A program made the position numbers and the translations under genes. The notes under the pieces are model-generated. The model did not search any database and was not told the origin of the DNA. It saw only the letters and a list, made by a program, of their open reading frames with translations. A DNA stretch of 64,000 nucleotides from Chloroflexota bacterium (GTDB lineage Bacteria > Chloroflexota > Anaerolineae > J102). Shown here one piece after another: positions 14,718 to 22,486 of this stretch (position 1 is its first letter; every line of letters starts with the position of its first letter). Where the stretch lies: assembly GCA_013151415.1 (NCBI GenBank), contig JAADII010000144.1, forward strand, positions 1 through 64,000, in the 5' to 3' direction.

Positions 14718-17700
14718 ATGCTCAATCCTCTATCTCGCTTTATGGATCGTGAAAGATTGAAGATTTTGTGGCGGCTGTTGACCCTCATTGGGTTGGCGGG
14801 GCTGGTCGCTTTGATCGCAGCCTGGATATGGCGTTGGCGGCGACGTTGGGCGGTGGGCGTGAAGGAATCGCCCGCGGCGCCGATTTCGTTGGTTGAGCGC
14901 GTCGAAGGTTTGAGCGAGGCCGAAGCCGCTGCGCGACGACAACCCGATGTTGACAACGCGCTTTTATTCAAGCCGCCTCGCTCTCGCAAGCAGATCATTC
15001 GCGAGAATGCGTTCACGATTTTCAACCTTGGTTTGGTGGGCATTATCTTTGTGCAATTGTTGTTGGGCAAGCCGTTGGACGCCTTGATGAGCGTGGGCGT
15101 GCTCATCTTTACCGTTGCAGTGAATGTGGGGCAGGAAGAGTTTGCCCGGTTGCGATTGCGCAGGCTGTTGCAAGAGTCGCGACCCAAAGCCACCGTGATT
15201 CGCGAACGCAAGGTGCGTAGCATCGATGCGGCCGAGATCGTGGTGGGCGACATGGTGGCCGTGGGACCGGGCGATTTGATCTTGGTGGATGGTCGCGTGG
15301 TGGGCGAAGGCCAGCTTTTTGTGGATGAATCGGCTCTTTTTGGCGGAAGCGGAAGAGTGGCGAAGGCCGCTGGCGATGAGGTGTACGCTGGCGGCATTTG
15401 CCTACATGGTCGCGCCGTCATCCAAACCGAGCGCGTCGGCTCTCAGCGTCGTGCGATGGCGCGATTGCAAGAGCTGGAAAAGGCCCCGCAAGAACTGACG
15501 CCCATCGAGCGCACGGTGCAAACTGTGCTGCGCGGGTTGCTGGTGGTGGTGGTCCTGCTCGTCGCATTCTTGCTGATCTCCTATTTTCGCTTCGATCTTC
15601 CGATCGAGAACGATAAAATCATCGACGCGATCGGCGTCATTTTCAGCATTGCGCCAGCCGGTCTCTTTTTCATGATCGTGCTAACATACGCGGGTTCGAC
15701 CGTCGATTTGGCGCAACTGGGCGTGTTGGTGCACCGCGCGCGATCGGTGGAGTCGTTGGCCCAACTCGATGTGATTTGTTTTGGCAAGGAGGGCTTTCTT
15801 ACGGGCGCTCAGGTCGAGCTCAAATCGCCTCCTGGTCGCGCCCAGCCTTCACCGCTAAGCGAGGCGAAAATCCGCCAGATCGTGGGCGATTTCGCGCGCA
15901 GCATTTCTTTGGATAACACACTAACCCAGGCCCTGCAGGCTTCGTTCGAGGGTGAAAAGCGCGATATCGTGGAGGAATCGCCTTTTCTCGCGGTTCATGG
16001 TTGGAGCGCCGTCGTGTTCGATAATGACGATTTACGCGGAACATACGTGCTCGGTGAGCAAACTGTTTTGCAGCCTTATTTGCTCGAAGAGATGACAGAG
16101 GACCGCGAGCCAGAGGAGCGCCAGAGGCCGGCCATTTTCAAACGAGCCGCGTCCTGGAGCGGCGGTTTGACGCGTTTGCTCCGGCGCAAAGATAAAACAG
16201 CCCAGCCGAGCGCTGGCGTTGCGGGCAAGGGTGAGAGATCGCAAAAGGGCGATCCGTTGGCCGCGGATTTGCGTCGCGAAGAAAAAACGTCGCTTTTGGC
16301 GAGCGGAGGGCGGCGCTCGGAAAATGAGCTCGCGGCCGGTGAAGCGGGCGCAAAAGAGGCAGAACCCGAAGATGTTGGGACGCGCGGCCGGCTGCTCGCG
16401 CGCATTCGTCGCGAGGCGTTGCGAATATTGCCTCGCGGCAGGACCGATCAACGCAATGCGTTGGAGGCTGAGGAGATGGCGGTGATGGATGAGCGGCGAT
16501 TGCTCTTCGCCTACCTTCCTCTTGTAGAACGCTTGCAAGTCGGCGAAGAGTTGCATTTGCCTCAAGGCCTTATCCCTTTGGCCATGCTCGAATATCAAGA
16601 GAAAATCCGTCCCGAGGCCGTGGAGGCTGTGCGCATATTTGCCGAGCGCGGCGTGGAGATCAAGGCTTTCATCAGCGATTCCACTGAAAGATCGCAAACC
16701 ATTCTCCGCCGCGTGTTGAGACCCCTCTCTCTGGCGGCTGAAGAGAGCGATGTGATTTCTGCATCGGCTTTATCTTCCCTTGCGGATAATGCATTTCAAG
16801 AGGCGGTGCAAAGCAATGTCATTTTTGCTGGCGTCACGCCGACTTTGGCCGCTCGCGTGGTGCAAAGTTTGCGAGAGAGAGGCATGAAAGTGGGAGTGAT
16901 TGGTGATGGCGTGAGCGACATCCCGGCCATGATGCAAGCGGATCTGGCTATCACCACCAAGGACGGAAGCACGGCCGCGTTAAGCATGGCCGATATTGTG
17001 CTTCTCGACCGCTCTCCTCTGGTGGCTTCTAAAATGATCGATAAGGGGCAGCGCATTGTCAATGGCCTTTTGAATGTGCTCAAGCTCTATCTCACCCAGA
17101 TTCTCTACCTGTTGCTTCTTGTGTTGATTTTGCTGTTTACGGTGCGAGGATTTCCATACACGGGCGCTCAGGGGGGCGTGATCGCCGCGTTCACCATTTC
17201 TGTTCCTGGCGTGGCCATCTCGTTGTTGGCGCGACCGGGGCGTCCTCCCATGCTGCGCTTGGGGCGACTGTTGGCCGCATTTGTGTTGCCGGCGGGGCTC
17301 ACCATCGCCATGGCGGGCGCCGCGGTTTACATTATCTTTGTCCAACGCAACGACCACGCGTACGCGCAGGTGGCGTTGACTCACGCCCTCATGGTTATGG
17401 GCGCCTTGTTGGTGACGTTTATTCATCCGCCGTGGCGATGGCCGCTGTGGCGTCGCCCTCGCGCGGTCGATTTTGCGCCTGCGCTGATAGCGTTTCTTTC
17501 TTTGGGGCTTTTCGTCTTGATCACATACATTCCGTTGGCCCAAAAATTGCTCAAAATCCATCCGCTGGCATTTCCCCTGGAATACCTTTTCATTGTCGCG
17601 GTCGCGATGGTTTGGGCGCTCCTCTTTGTTTTTCTATGGCTCTTGATTTGGCTGTTGTCGATGGCGGTGACTCATGGCAGAAGAGCCGTCCCCCGCTCTC

Positions 17701-17726
17701 TCGCTCCTTCGTCCTTTTTCCGCTGA
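14718..17726 (+). CDS. P-type ATPase-like membrane protein lacking the catalytic motifs (pseudo-ATPase)
   Basis: 1002 residues. The overall plan is that of a P-type cation ATPase: two N-terminal spans, actuator domain, two central spans with PAGL (PEGL in relatives), a large cytoplasmic P/N region and about six C-terminal spans. The catalytic motifs are altered. DKTGTLT reads GKEGFLT with Gly356 instead of the phosphorylated Asp; the TGES loop reads FGGS (208-211); TGD reads SDS (653-655). Only GDGVSD (729-734) keeps both hinge aspartates. The N-domain has a long charged insertion (about 465-590). Phosphoenzyme formation is impossible by the known mechanism, so a regulatory, binding or scaffold role is more likely than pumping. 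The frame is intact, which argues against simple decay. alr follows 140 bases downstream. Confidence 0.8.
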   Translation: MLNPLSRFMDRERLKILWRLLTLIGLAGLVALIAAWIWRWRRRWAVGVKESPAAPISLVERVEGLSEAEAAARRQPDVDNALLFKPPRSRKQIIRENAFTIFNLGLVGIIFVQLLLGKPLDALMSVGVLIFTVAVNVGQEEFARLRLRRLLQESRPKATVIRERKVRSIDAAEIVVGDMVAVGPGDLILVDGRVVGEGQLFVDESALFGGSGRVAKAAGDEVYAGGICLHGRAVIQTERVGSQRRAMARLQELEKAPQELTPIERTVQTVLRGLLVVVVLLVAFLLISYFRFDLPIENDKIIDAIGVIFSIAPAGLFFMIVLTYAGSTVDLAQLGVLVHRARSVESLAQLDVICFGKEGFLTGAQVELKSPPGRAQPSPLSEAKIRQIVGDFARSISLDNTLTQALQASFEGEKRDIVEESPFLAVHGWSAVVFDNDDLRGTYVLGEQTVLQPYLLEEMTEDREPEERQRPAIFKRAASWSGGLTRLLRRKDKTAQPSAGVAGKGERSQKGDPLAADLRREEKTSLLASGGRRSENELAAGEAGAKEAEPEDVGTRGRLLARIRREALRILPRGRTDQRNALEAEEMAVMDERRLLFAYLPLVERLQVGEELHLPQGLIPLAMLEYQEKIRPEAVEAVRIFAERGVEIKAFISDSTERSQTILRRVLRPLSLAAEESDVISASALSSLADNAFQEAVQSNVIFAGVTPTLAARVVQSLRERGMKVGVIGDGVSDIPAMMQADLAITTKDGSTAALSMADIVLLDRSPLVASKMIDKGQRIVNGLLNVLKLYLTQILYLLLLVLILLFTVRGFPYTGAQGGVIAAFTISVPGVAISLLARPGRPPMLRLGRLLAAFVLPAGLTIAMAGAAVYIIFVQRNDHAYAQVALTHALMVMGALLVTFIHPPWRWPLWRRPRAVDFAPALIAFLSLGLFVLITYIPLAQKLLKIHPLAFPLEYLFIVAVAMVWALLFVFLWLLIWLLSMAVTHGRRAVPRSLAPSSFFR

Positions 17727-17866
17727 CAAGGCTTAGCTCCATCGCGGCGTTTGTCGCCATTTGTCCGCCGAGATCATCTTTCCCGGTCTCTGAGTTTTCT
17801 CAAATCCTCTCGCATCCGCGTATTCTCGTCTCTCTCGTTGGCTATTATCGTCCTGCTCCACCCGTC

Positions 17867-18982
17867 ATGTCTCTTCCCACCACCTATGTTCGCATCGATT
17901 TGAACGCAATTGGCCAGAATGTGCAAGCGTTGAAACGTTGCGTAGGGCCGCGAGTGGTCTTGATGGCGGTGGTCAAGGCCAATGCATATGGGCACGGCAT
18001 TGTCGAAACCGCGCGAGCGGCGTTGGCCAATGGCGCCGAGCGGTTGGCCGTGGCCCGGGTTTCCGAAGGCGTTCAGTTGCGGCGGGCCGGCGTGCGCGCG
18101 CCTATCCTGGTGTTGGGCTATCACACCTCAGCCGAAGCCGAGGCCGTAGTCCAATATGACCTGATCGCGACCGTCAATTCTCTGGAAATGGCTCATTCTC
18201 TGGCCGAACAGGCTCGCCGTCGCGATAAACGCGTCATGGTGCACATTAAAGTGGACACTGGCATGGGGCGTTTTGGCCTGCTACCCCGCGAAGCGCTTCC
18301 CTTCTGGCGAGCGATGGCCGCCATGCCCCGTTTTGATGTGGAGGGGTTGTGGACGCATTTCGCTACGGCCGATGAACGCGATAAGGGGTATGCGCGACGC
18401 CAGCTGCGCATTTTTCTCGATGTGGCGCGGGCTATCGAGCAGGCTGGATTCACCATCGCCATACGACACGCGGCGAACAGTGCGGCTCTTCTGGATTTGC
18501 CCGAAAGTCATCTCGACATGGTGCGACCGGGCATCGCGATTTATGGCCTTCGTCCGTCGAACGAAGTGGAGCCGAGCGTTCCTCTGCGCCCCGCGCTTTC
18601 GCTTATCAGCCATGTGGGTCGGGTGCGCATGCTGCCGGCCGGGTCTAGCGTGAGCTATGGCCGCACATTTATCACCGAGCGCGCCATGCGCGTGGCTTTG
18701 GTTCCGGTGGGTTATGGCGATGGTTATCCTCGCATACTCTCCAATCGCGGAGAAGCGCTGGTCCGCGGGAGACGCGCTCGCATTTTGGGCCGCGTGTGCA
18801 TGGACAACCTGGTCTTGGACGTGGATCATATTCCTGATGTGCGCGAAGGCGATGAAGTCGTGCTCATTGGGCGTCAGGGTGGAGCCAAGATCACGGCAGA
18901 GGAAGTGGCCGGATGGGCCGAAACCATTAACTATGAGGTGACCACCGCTTTGTTGCCCCGTTCGCCACGCATTTATGTTTAA
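17867..18982 (+). CDS. alr: Alanine racemase
   Basis: 371 residues from ATG 17867, which gives the normal alanine racemase length; longer in-frame starts only add sequence overlapping the upstream gene. PLP-binding lysine in VVKANAYGHG (near residue 38), RHAANSAALL, the catalytic tyrosine region SSVSYGRTF, PVGYGDGYPR and ILGRVCMDNLVLDV are all present. It interconverts L- and D-alanine in the cytoplasm and supplies D-Ala for peptidoglycan. It lies 140 bases after the ATPase-like gene and 15 bases before the GHL10 gene, so it probably belongs to the same transcript as the latter. Confidence 0.96.
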   Translation: MSLPTTYVRIDLNAIGQNVQALKRCVGPRVVLMAVVKANAYGHGIVETARAALANGAERLAVARVSEGVQLRRAGVRAPILVLGYHTSAEAEAVVQYDLIATVNSLEMAHSLAEQARRRDKRVMVHIKVDTGMGRFGLLPREALPFWRAMAAMPRFDVEGLWTHFATADERDKGYARRQLRIFLDVARAIEQAGFTIAIRHAANSAALLDLPESHLDMVRPGIAIYGLRPSNEVEPSVPLRPALSLISHVGRVRMLPAGSSVSYGRTFITERAMRVALVPVGYGDGYPRILSNRGEALVRGRRARILGRVCMDNLVLDVDHIPDVREGDEVVLIGRQGGAKITAEEVAGWAETINYEVTTALLPRSPRIYV

Positions 18983-18997
18983 CACCCACACACCATC

Positions 18998-20449
18998 ATG
19001 TTTCTTCTCTCTGTCATGGCTCATATTCTTCCGGCCTGGGGTTCTCGTCTCTTCATTTCGCTTCTTTTGCTTCTCCTAACGCCTGTCTGGAACGCGGCTC
19101 TTTCGCAACCTGCTTCGCAAACCCAAACCCTGTTCTTGCCCATGCAGTGGCGCGGGAATCCATCGGTGTTGGGACCGATGATCGAGCTGAGGGGCTTGTG
19201 GGTGAATCGATTCGATTGGACAACCCTGGGACGGGCGGCGGATCCGGCCAAAATCGATGAAATCGTGACCAATGCAGCGGACGCGGGCTTCAATGTGATT
19301 TTCTTTCAGGTGCGCGGGGTCGCCGACGCCTATTACGCGCCCGGTTTGGAGCCGTGGGCGCAACGGGTGAGCGGGCAGACATTGGGAAAGGCGCCCGAGC
19401 CGTATTGGGACCCCTTGGCCTATCTCATTGCCAAAGCGCATGAACGGGGTTTGCAAGTCCACGCCTATTTCAATGTCTATCCTGTGGCTCAAGGCGGTGA
19501 TTTCTGTGCGGAAGAGCCAGACCCACTGGCTCAGCCCCAGCCGCTTTATCACCAACTGGCTCAACAACATGGCGTCACCGAAGGAAAAGTCAATGGTCTG
19601 CAATGGCGTCAAGGCGGTCAGGTGTTATGCGGGCAATATCGCGAAATGAGCCCGGCCTCGCGATTTGGTCAAAACCACATCATCCGCGTGGCTCTGGATA
19701 TTGTGTGGAGATACGATGTCGATGGCGTCCATCTCGATCGCGTGCGTTATGCGGCGGCCAACGCCTCGTGCGATCCGGTGAGTCTTTGTCGTTATCACGG
19801 ATTGAGTGAAAACTGCGATCCGGTTCCAGCCTGCGCGTTGGATGAGACGTATCGAGATTGGCAACGACAACAAGTGAGTGAGTTTGTGCATCGGCTTTCT
19901 ATGAAGTTGAAGGCCGTAAAGCCCGATCTATGGATCTCGGCGGCGGTCCTGCCCGTTTATCGCGATGAGCCCGCTTTACAGTTGCCCGGTCATCCCCAAG
20001 AGGCCTATAACGACGCTTATCAAGATTCGAAGGGTTGGTTGAGCCAAGGATATGTGGACGCGATCATGCCTTTGATCTACCCGGCCGTGTTCCGTTGTCC
20101 TGATGACAGCTATTGGACCTTGGACATTTGGCGCAGGCTGACCGCCGATTATCTAGCCGACGCCGGCGAAGGCGCGGTGATCCCTGGCATTGGCGCGGGG
20201 TATTGCACATTCGATGAGATCGAAGCTCGCATCGCGGCCGCACGCGAATTGGGCGCCATCGGGCACGCCATTTTTTCTTACCGCGGTCTATTGAACAATG
20301 GCTATTTCGACGATCTTCGATGGGGTCCATATCGCGTTCCGGCCGCGCCTCCGCAACCGCCTTCGGTTGAAAATAGCGAACCGATGATTTCTCCTTGGTT
20401 CGATGCGCATGATGGCGCGCGCGTGGATGCGCAAAAAGCGACGAGATGA
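18998..20449 (+). CDS. Exported GHL10/DUF187-type glycoside hydrolase-like protein
   Basis: 483 residues with an N-terminal signal peptide (hydrophobic 8-30) followed by LFLPMQWRG, a short motif like the one at the C-terminus of the protein at 55431. The body is the (beta/alpha)8 GHL10 domain (YngK/PF02638 type): LRGLWVNRFDW near the start, AGFNVIFFQVRGVADAYY, HERGLQVHAYFNVYP, DGVHLDRVRYA and SQGYVDAIMPLIYP. Related proteins are thought to act on extracellular glycans, but biochemical data are few. Several cysteines (SCDPVSLCRYHG, NCDPVPAC) may form disulfides outside the cell. Start ATG 18998 is chosen to include the signal peptide. Confidence 0.85.
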   Translation: MFLLSVMAHILPAWGSRLFISLLLLLLTPVWNAALSQPASQTQTLFLPMQWRGNPSVLGPMIELRGLWVNRFDWTTLGRAADPAKIDEIVTNAADAGFNVIFFQVRGVADAYYAPGLEPWAQRVSGQTLGKAPEPYWDPLAYLIAKAHERGLQVHAYFNVYPVAQGGDFCAEEPDPLAQPQPLYHQLAQQHGVTEGKVNGLQWRQGGQVLCGQYREMSPASRFGQNHIIRVALDIVWRYDVDGVHLDRVRYAAANASCDPVSLCRYHGLSENCDPVPACALDETYRDWQRQQVSEFVHRLSMKLKAVKPDLWISAAVLPVYRDEPALQLPGHPQEAYNDAYQDSKGWLSQGYVDAIMPLIYPAVFRCPDDSYWTLDIWRRLTADYLADAGEGAVIPGIGAGYCTFDEIEARIAAARELGAIGHAIFSYRGLLNNGYFDDLRWGPYRVPAAPPQPPSVENSEPMISPWFDAHDGARVDAQKATR

Positions 20450-20470
20450 TAAAGGAGGGCGACTGACTTC

Positions 20471-21511
20471 ATGAACCAAGCGCGGCAAGAAACCATTCCC
20501 CCCAACCCTGCTGTTCTCGCAGACCGGTTCAACACGCTTCGATATGATCCGGAAGCGGACGCGGTCGTGTTGCTCAATCGCGCCAAATATCCGCACGAAC
20601 GAGAATATGTGTTTTGCCGCTCCGTAGAGGAAGTGGCGCGAGCTATCGAAACCATGATAGTGCAAGGAGGGCCGCCTCTGGCCTACGCGGCCGGCTTGGG
20701 TCTGGCGTTGAGCGATGTGAACGAATCGGCCTATCGCGCCGCAGCCGCTCGTCTGTTGGCCACGCGACCCACAGCCGATGATTTGCATCACATTATTCCC
20801 GCCGCGCTCCAACGCGCGCTTCAGGCTTTGGCCGCGGGCGAAGATGCAAAGGCCGCCATCCTCCATTTTGTCAATGGCGAGATCGAGCGGGGCAATCGCG
20901 TGAGCCGTCAGTGCGGCGCTCACGCGGCCGAATTGCTCGATGATGGAGATCAGGTGCTCACTCACTGCATCGCGGGCGCAGCCCTGTGTTGGATGCTCTG
21001 GATCGCCAAACACCAGGGAAAAACCATCCATCTTATAGCCACCGAGACACGCCCCTATTTGCAAGGCGCGCGGCTCACCGCGCAATGCGCGGTGGAGTTG
21101 GGCGTTGAGTGCACCTTGATCACCGATGGCATGCCCGCGCATCTTATGAGCCAGGGCATGGTGGATAAATTTATCTGCGCCGCGGATCGCATCACCCTGG
21201 ATGGCCACATCACCAACAAAGTGGGCACATTTCAGATGGCCATCGCCGCGCATTATCATGGCGTCCCCTTCTATGTTTTGGGGTATGACGGCCCTGACCC
21301 CGACACCGAAAGCGCAGAGGGGATCGAGATCGAATGGCGAGATGGGCGAGAGGTCTTGTATTGTGCTGGGCGTCGTAGTGCGGTCGAGGGGGTGAAAGCG
21401 CTCTATCCGGCCTTCGACATCACCCCGCCTCATCTTATCTCGGCCATTGTCACTGATCGAGGCGTTTTTCCGCCACATTTGATAAGGATGTATGCAACCG
21501 CTTCGGAGTGA
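20471..21511 (+). CDS. MtnA-like (eIF2B-fold) sugar-phosphate isomerase, divergent
   Basis: 346 residues from ATG 20471, with AAAGGAGGG 12-20 bases upstream. Shares the eIF2B-alpha/MtnA fold: catalytic Cys in LTHCIAGA, ETRPYLQGARLTA, catalytic Asp in CAADRITLDGHITNKVGTF, and IEIEWRDGREV. MtnA converts methylthioribose-1-phosphate to the ribulose form in methionine salvage. Two deviations: the phosphate-binding VRGAPAI motif reads VQGGPPLAY (Arg to Gln), and THCN reads THCI. Methionine salvage partners are absent nearby. It may act on another sugar-1-phosphate. An isomerase is likely; the exact substrate is uncertain. Confidence 0.75.
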   Translation: MNQARQETIPPNPAVLADRFNTLRYDPEADAVVLLNRAKYPHEREYVFCRSVEEVARAIETMIVQGGPPLAYAAGLGLALSDVNESAYRAAAARLLATRPTADDLHHIIPAALQRALQALAAGEDAKAAILHFVNGEIERGNRVSRQCGAHAAELLDDGDQVLTHCIAGAALCWMLWIAKHQGKTIHLIATETRPYLQGARLTAQCAVELGVECTLITDGMPAHLMSQGMVDKFICAADRITLDGHITNKVGTFQMAIAAHYHGVPFYVLGYDGPDPDTESAEGIEIEWRDGREVLYCAGRRSAVEGVKALYPAFDITPPHLISAIVTDRGVFPPHLIRMYATASE

Positions 21512-21701
21512 ACACATGAGGGGCGAAGGGATGCTCTCGCCGCATAAATGAGCTCGAATAGGCTCAGGCTCGCGTGCGCGCACAAAAAGAAACCCCCGGG
21601 GTTCTGACCTTGATGACCTTGCCCTCGTCGATCGAACTTGGTCGGACGAACCACTCGCGCGCGGCTCATCGTTTTCCACGCGCGCATCATCGTCATTCCC
21701 C

Positions 21702-21730
21702 TTGACGCCGAGCTCGAAATTCCATATACT
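21702..21730 (+). promoter_or_regulatory. Sigma-70-type promoter of the fadR operon
   Basis: TTGACG at 21702-21707 and TATACT at 21725-21730, separated by exactly 17 bases. Transcription would start near 21737, inside the FadR-type operator and 54 bases before the fadR start codon. Repression by steric block is therefore likely. Confidence 0.75.
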
Positions 21731-21732
21731 TA

Positions 21733-21749
21733 AACTGGTCAGACCTCTT
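21733..21749 (+). promoter_or_regulatory. FadR-type operator
   Basis: AACTGGTCAGACCTCTT differs from the known E. coli FadR consensus (A-R-C-T-G-G-T-C-N-G-A-C-N-T-G-T-T) at essentially one position. It starts three bases after the -10 box of the promoter that drives a gene for a close FadR homologue. This points to autoregulation relieved by long-chain acyl-CoA, as in E. coli FadR. The match was made by eye and needs a genome-wide site search. Confidence 0.7.
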
Positions 21750-21790
21750 ACCAGTATCCAGGAGCAATCGATCATCAGGAACAAAAGCTT

Positions 21791-22486
21791 ATGACATGGG
21801 ACTCTCCCCAAAAACCGGCCGAGATCGCCGAATCTCGCCTGCTTCAGGCCATCCTCGACGGCGAATTCCCCATCAACAGCAATTTGCCGGGTGAGCGCGC
21901 GCTTGCAGCCCAGATCGGCGTCACCCGGCCCACCCTGCGCGAGGCTTTGCAACGCCTGGCCCGCGACGGCTGGCTCGAGATACGCCACGGCAAGCCCACG
22001 CGCGTGCGCGATTACTGGCGCGAGGGAAGCCTGGCCGTGTTGGCGGGGCTGGCGCGATCGCCCAATCATGGAACGCCCGATTTCATTGCCCACCTTCTGG
22101 AGATTCGTCTGCTCCTCGCGCCCACCTACACCCGCCAGGCCATGGCGCGAGCGCGAGACGCGATCATCGCTCAATTGAAGCGCGCGGATGAGCTGGATGA
22201 TGATCCGGCGAGCTTCGCCCGCTTCGACTGGGACCTGCACCACTTGCTGACGCAACAAGCCCACAATCCCGTGTTCCGCCTTCTGCTCAACAGCTTCGAG
22301 AGCCTCTACCTTCTTGTAGGCGAACGTTACTTTTCATATGAGGAATGTCGTCGGCATTCGCAGAACTTCTACGCTGGCTTGCTATCATGCGCGGAAAACA
22401 ATGATCTGGATGGGGCCGAGCGGGTGGCGCGAGAGACCATGCAAGAGAGCCTGGCCCTATGGCGTCGGCTGGAGGAGCTATCATGA
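21791..22486 (+). CDS. fadR: FadR-type acyl-CoA-responsive GntR regulator
   Basis: 231 residues. N-terminal winged helix (11-75) with LPGERALAAQIGVTRPTLREALQRLARDGWLEIRHGKPT, very close to E. coli FadR including the wing HGKPT. The C-terminal domain also follows FadR rather than the common FCD type: FARFDWDLHHLLTQQ, NPVFRLLLNSFESLYLLVGERYF and the final helix ESLALWRRLEEL. FadR binds DNA without ligand and is released by long-chain acyl-CoA. The gene starts at ATG 21791 and its stop overlaps the next start (ATGA), so the flavoprotein gene is co-translated. True FadR is best known from gammaproteobacteria, so its presence here suggests transfer or a wider family than described. Confidence 0.85.
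   Translation: MTWDSPQKPAEIAESRLLQAILDGEFPINSNLPGERALAAQIGVTRPTLREALQRLARDGWLEIRHGKPTRVRDYWREGSLAVLAGLARSPNHGTPDFIAHLLEIRLLLAPTYTRQAMARARDAIIAQLKRADELDDDPASFARFDWDLHHLLTQQAHNPVFRLLLNSFESLYLLVGERYFSYEECRRHSQNFYAGLLSCAENNDLDGAERVARETMQESLALWRRLEELS

Noticed and set aside
20288-22264. Minus-strand open frame of 658 codons
   Set aside because: It runs opposite to three well-defined plus-strand genes or gaps (GHL10, MtnA-like, fadR) and has composition typical of an antisense shadow in GC-rich DNA.
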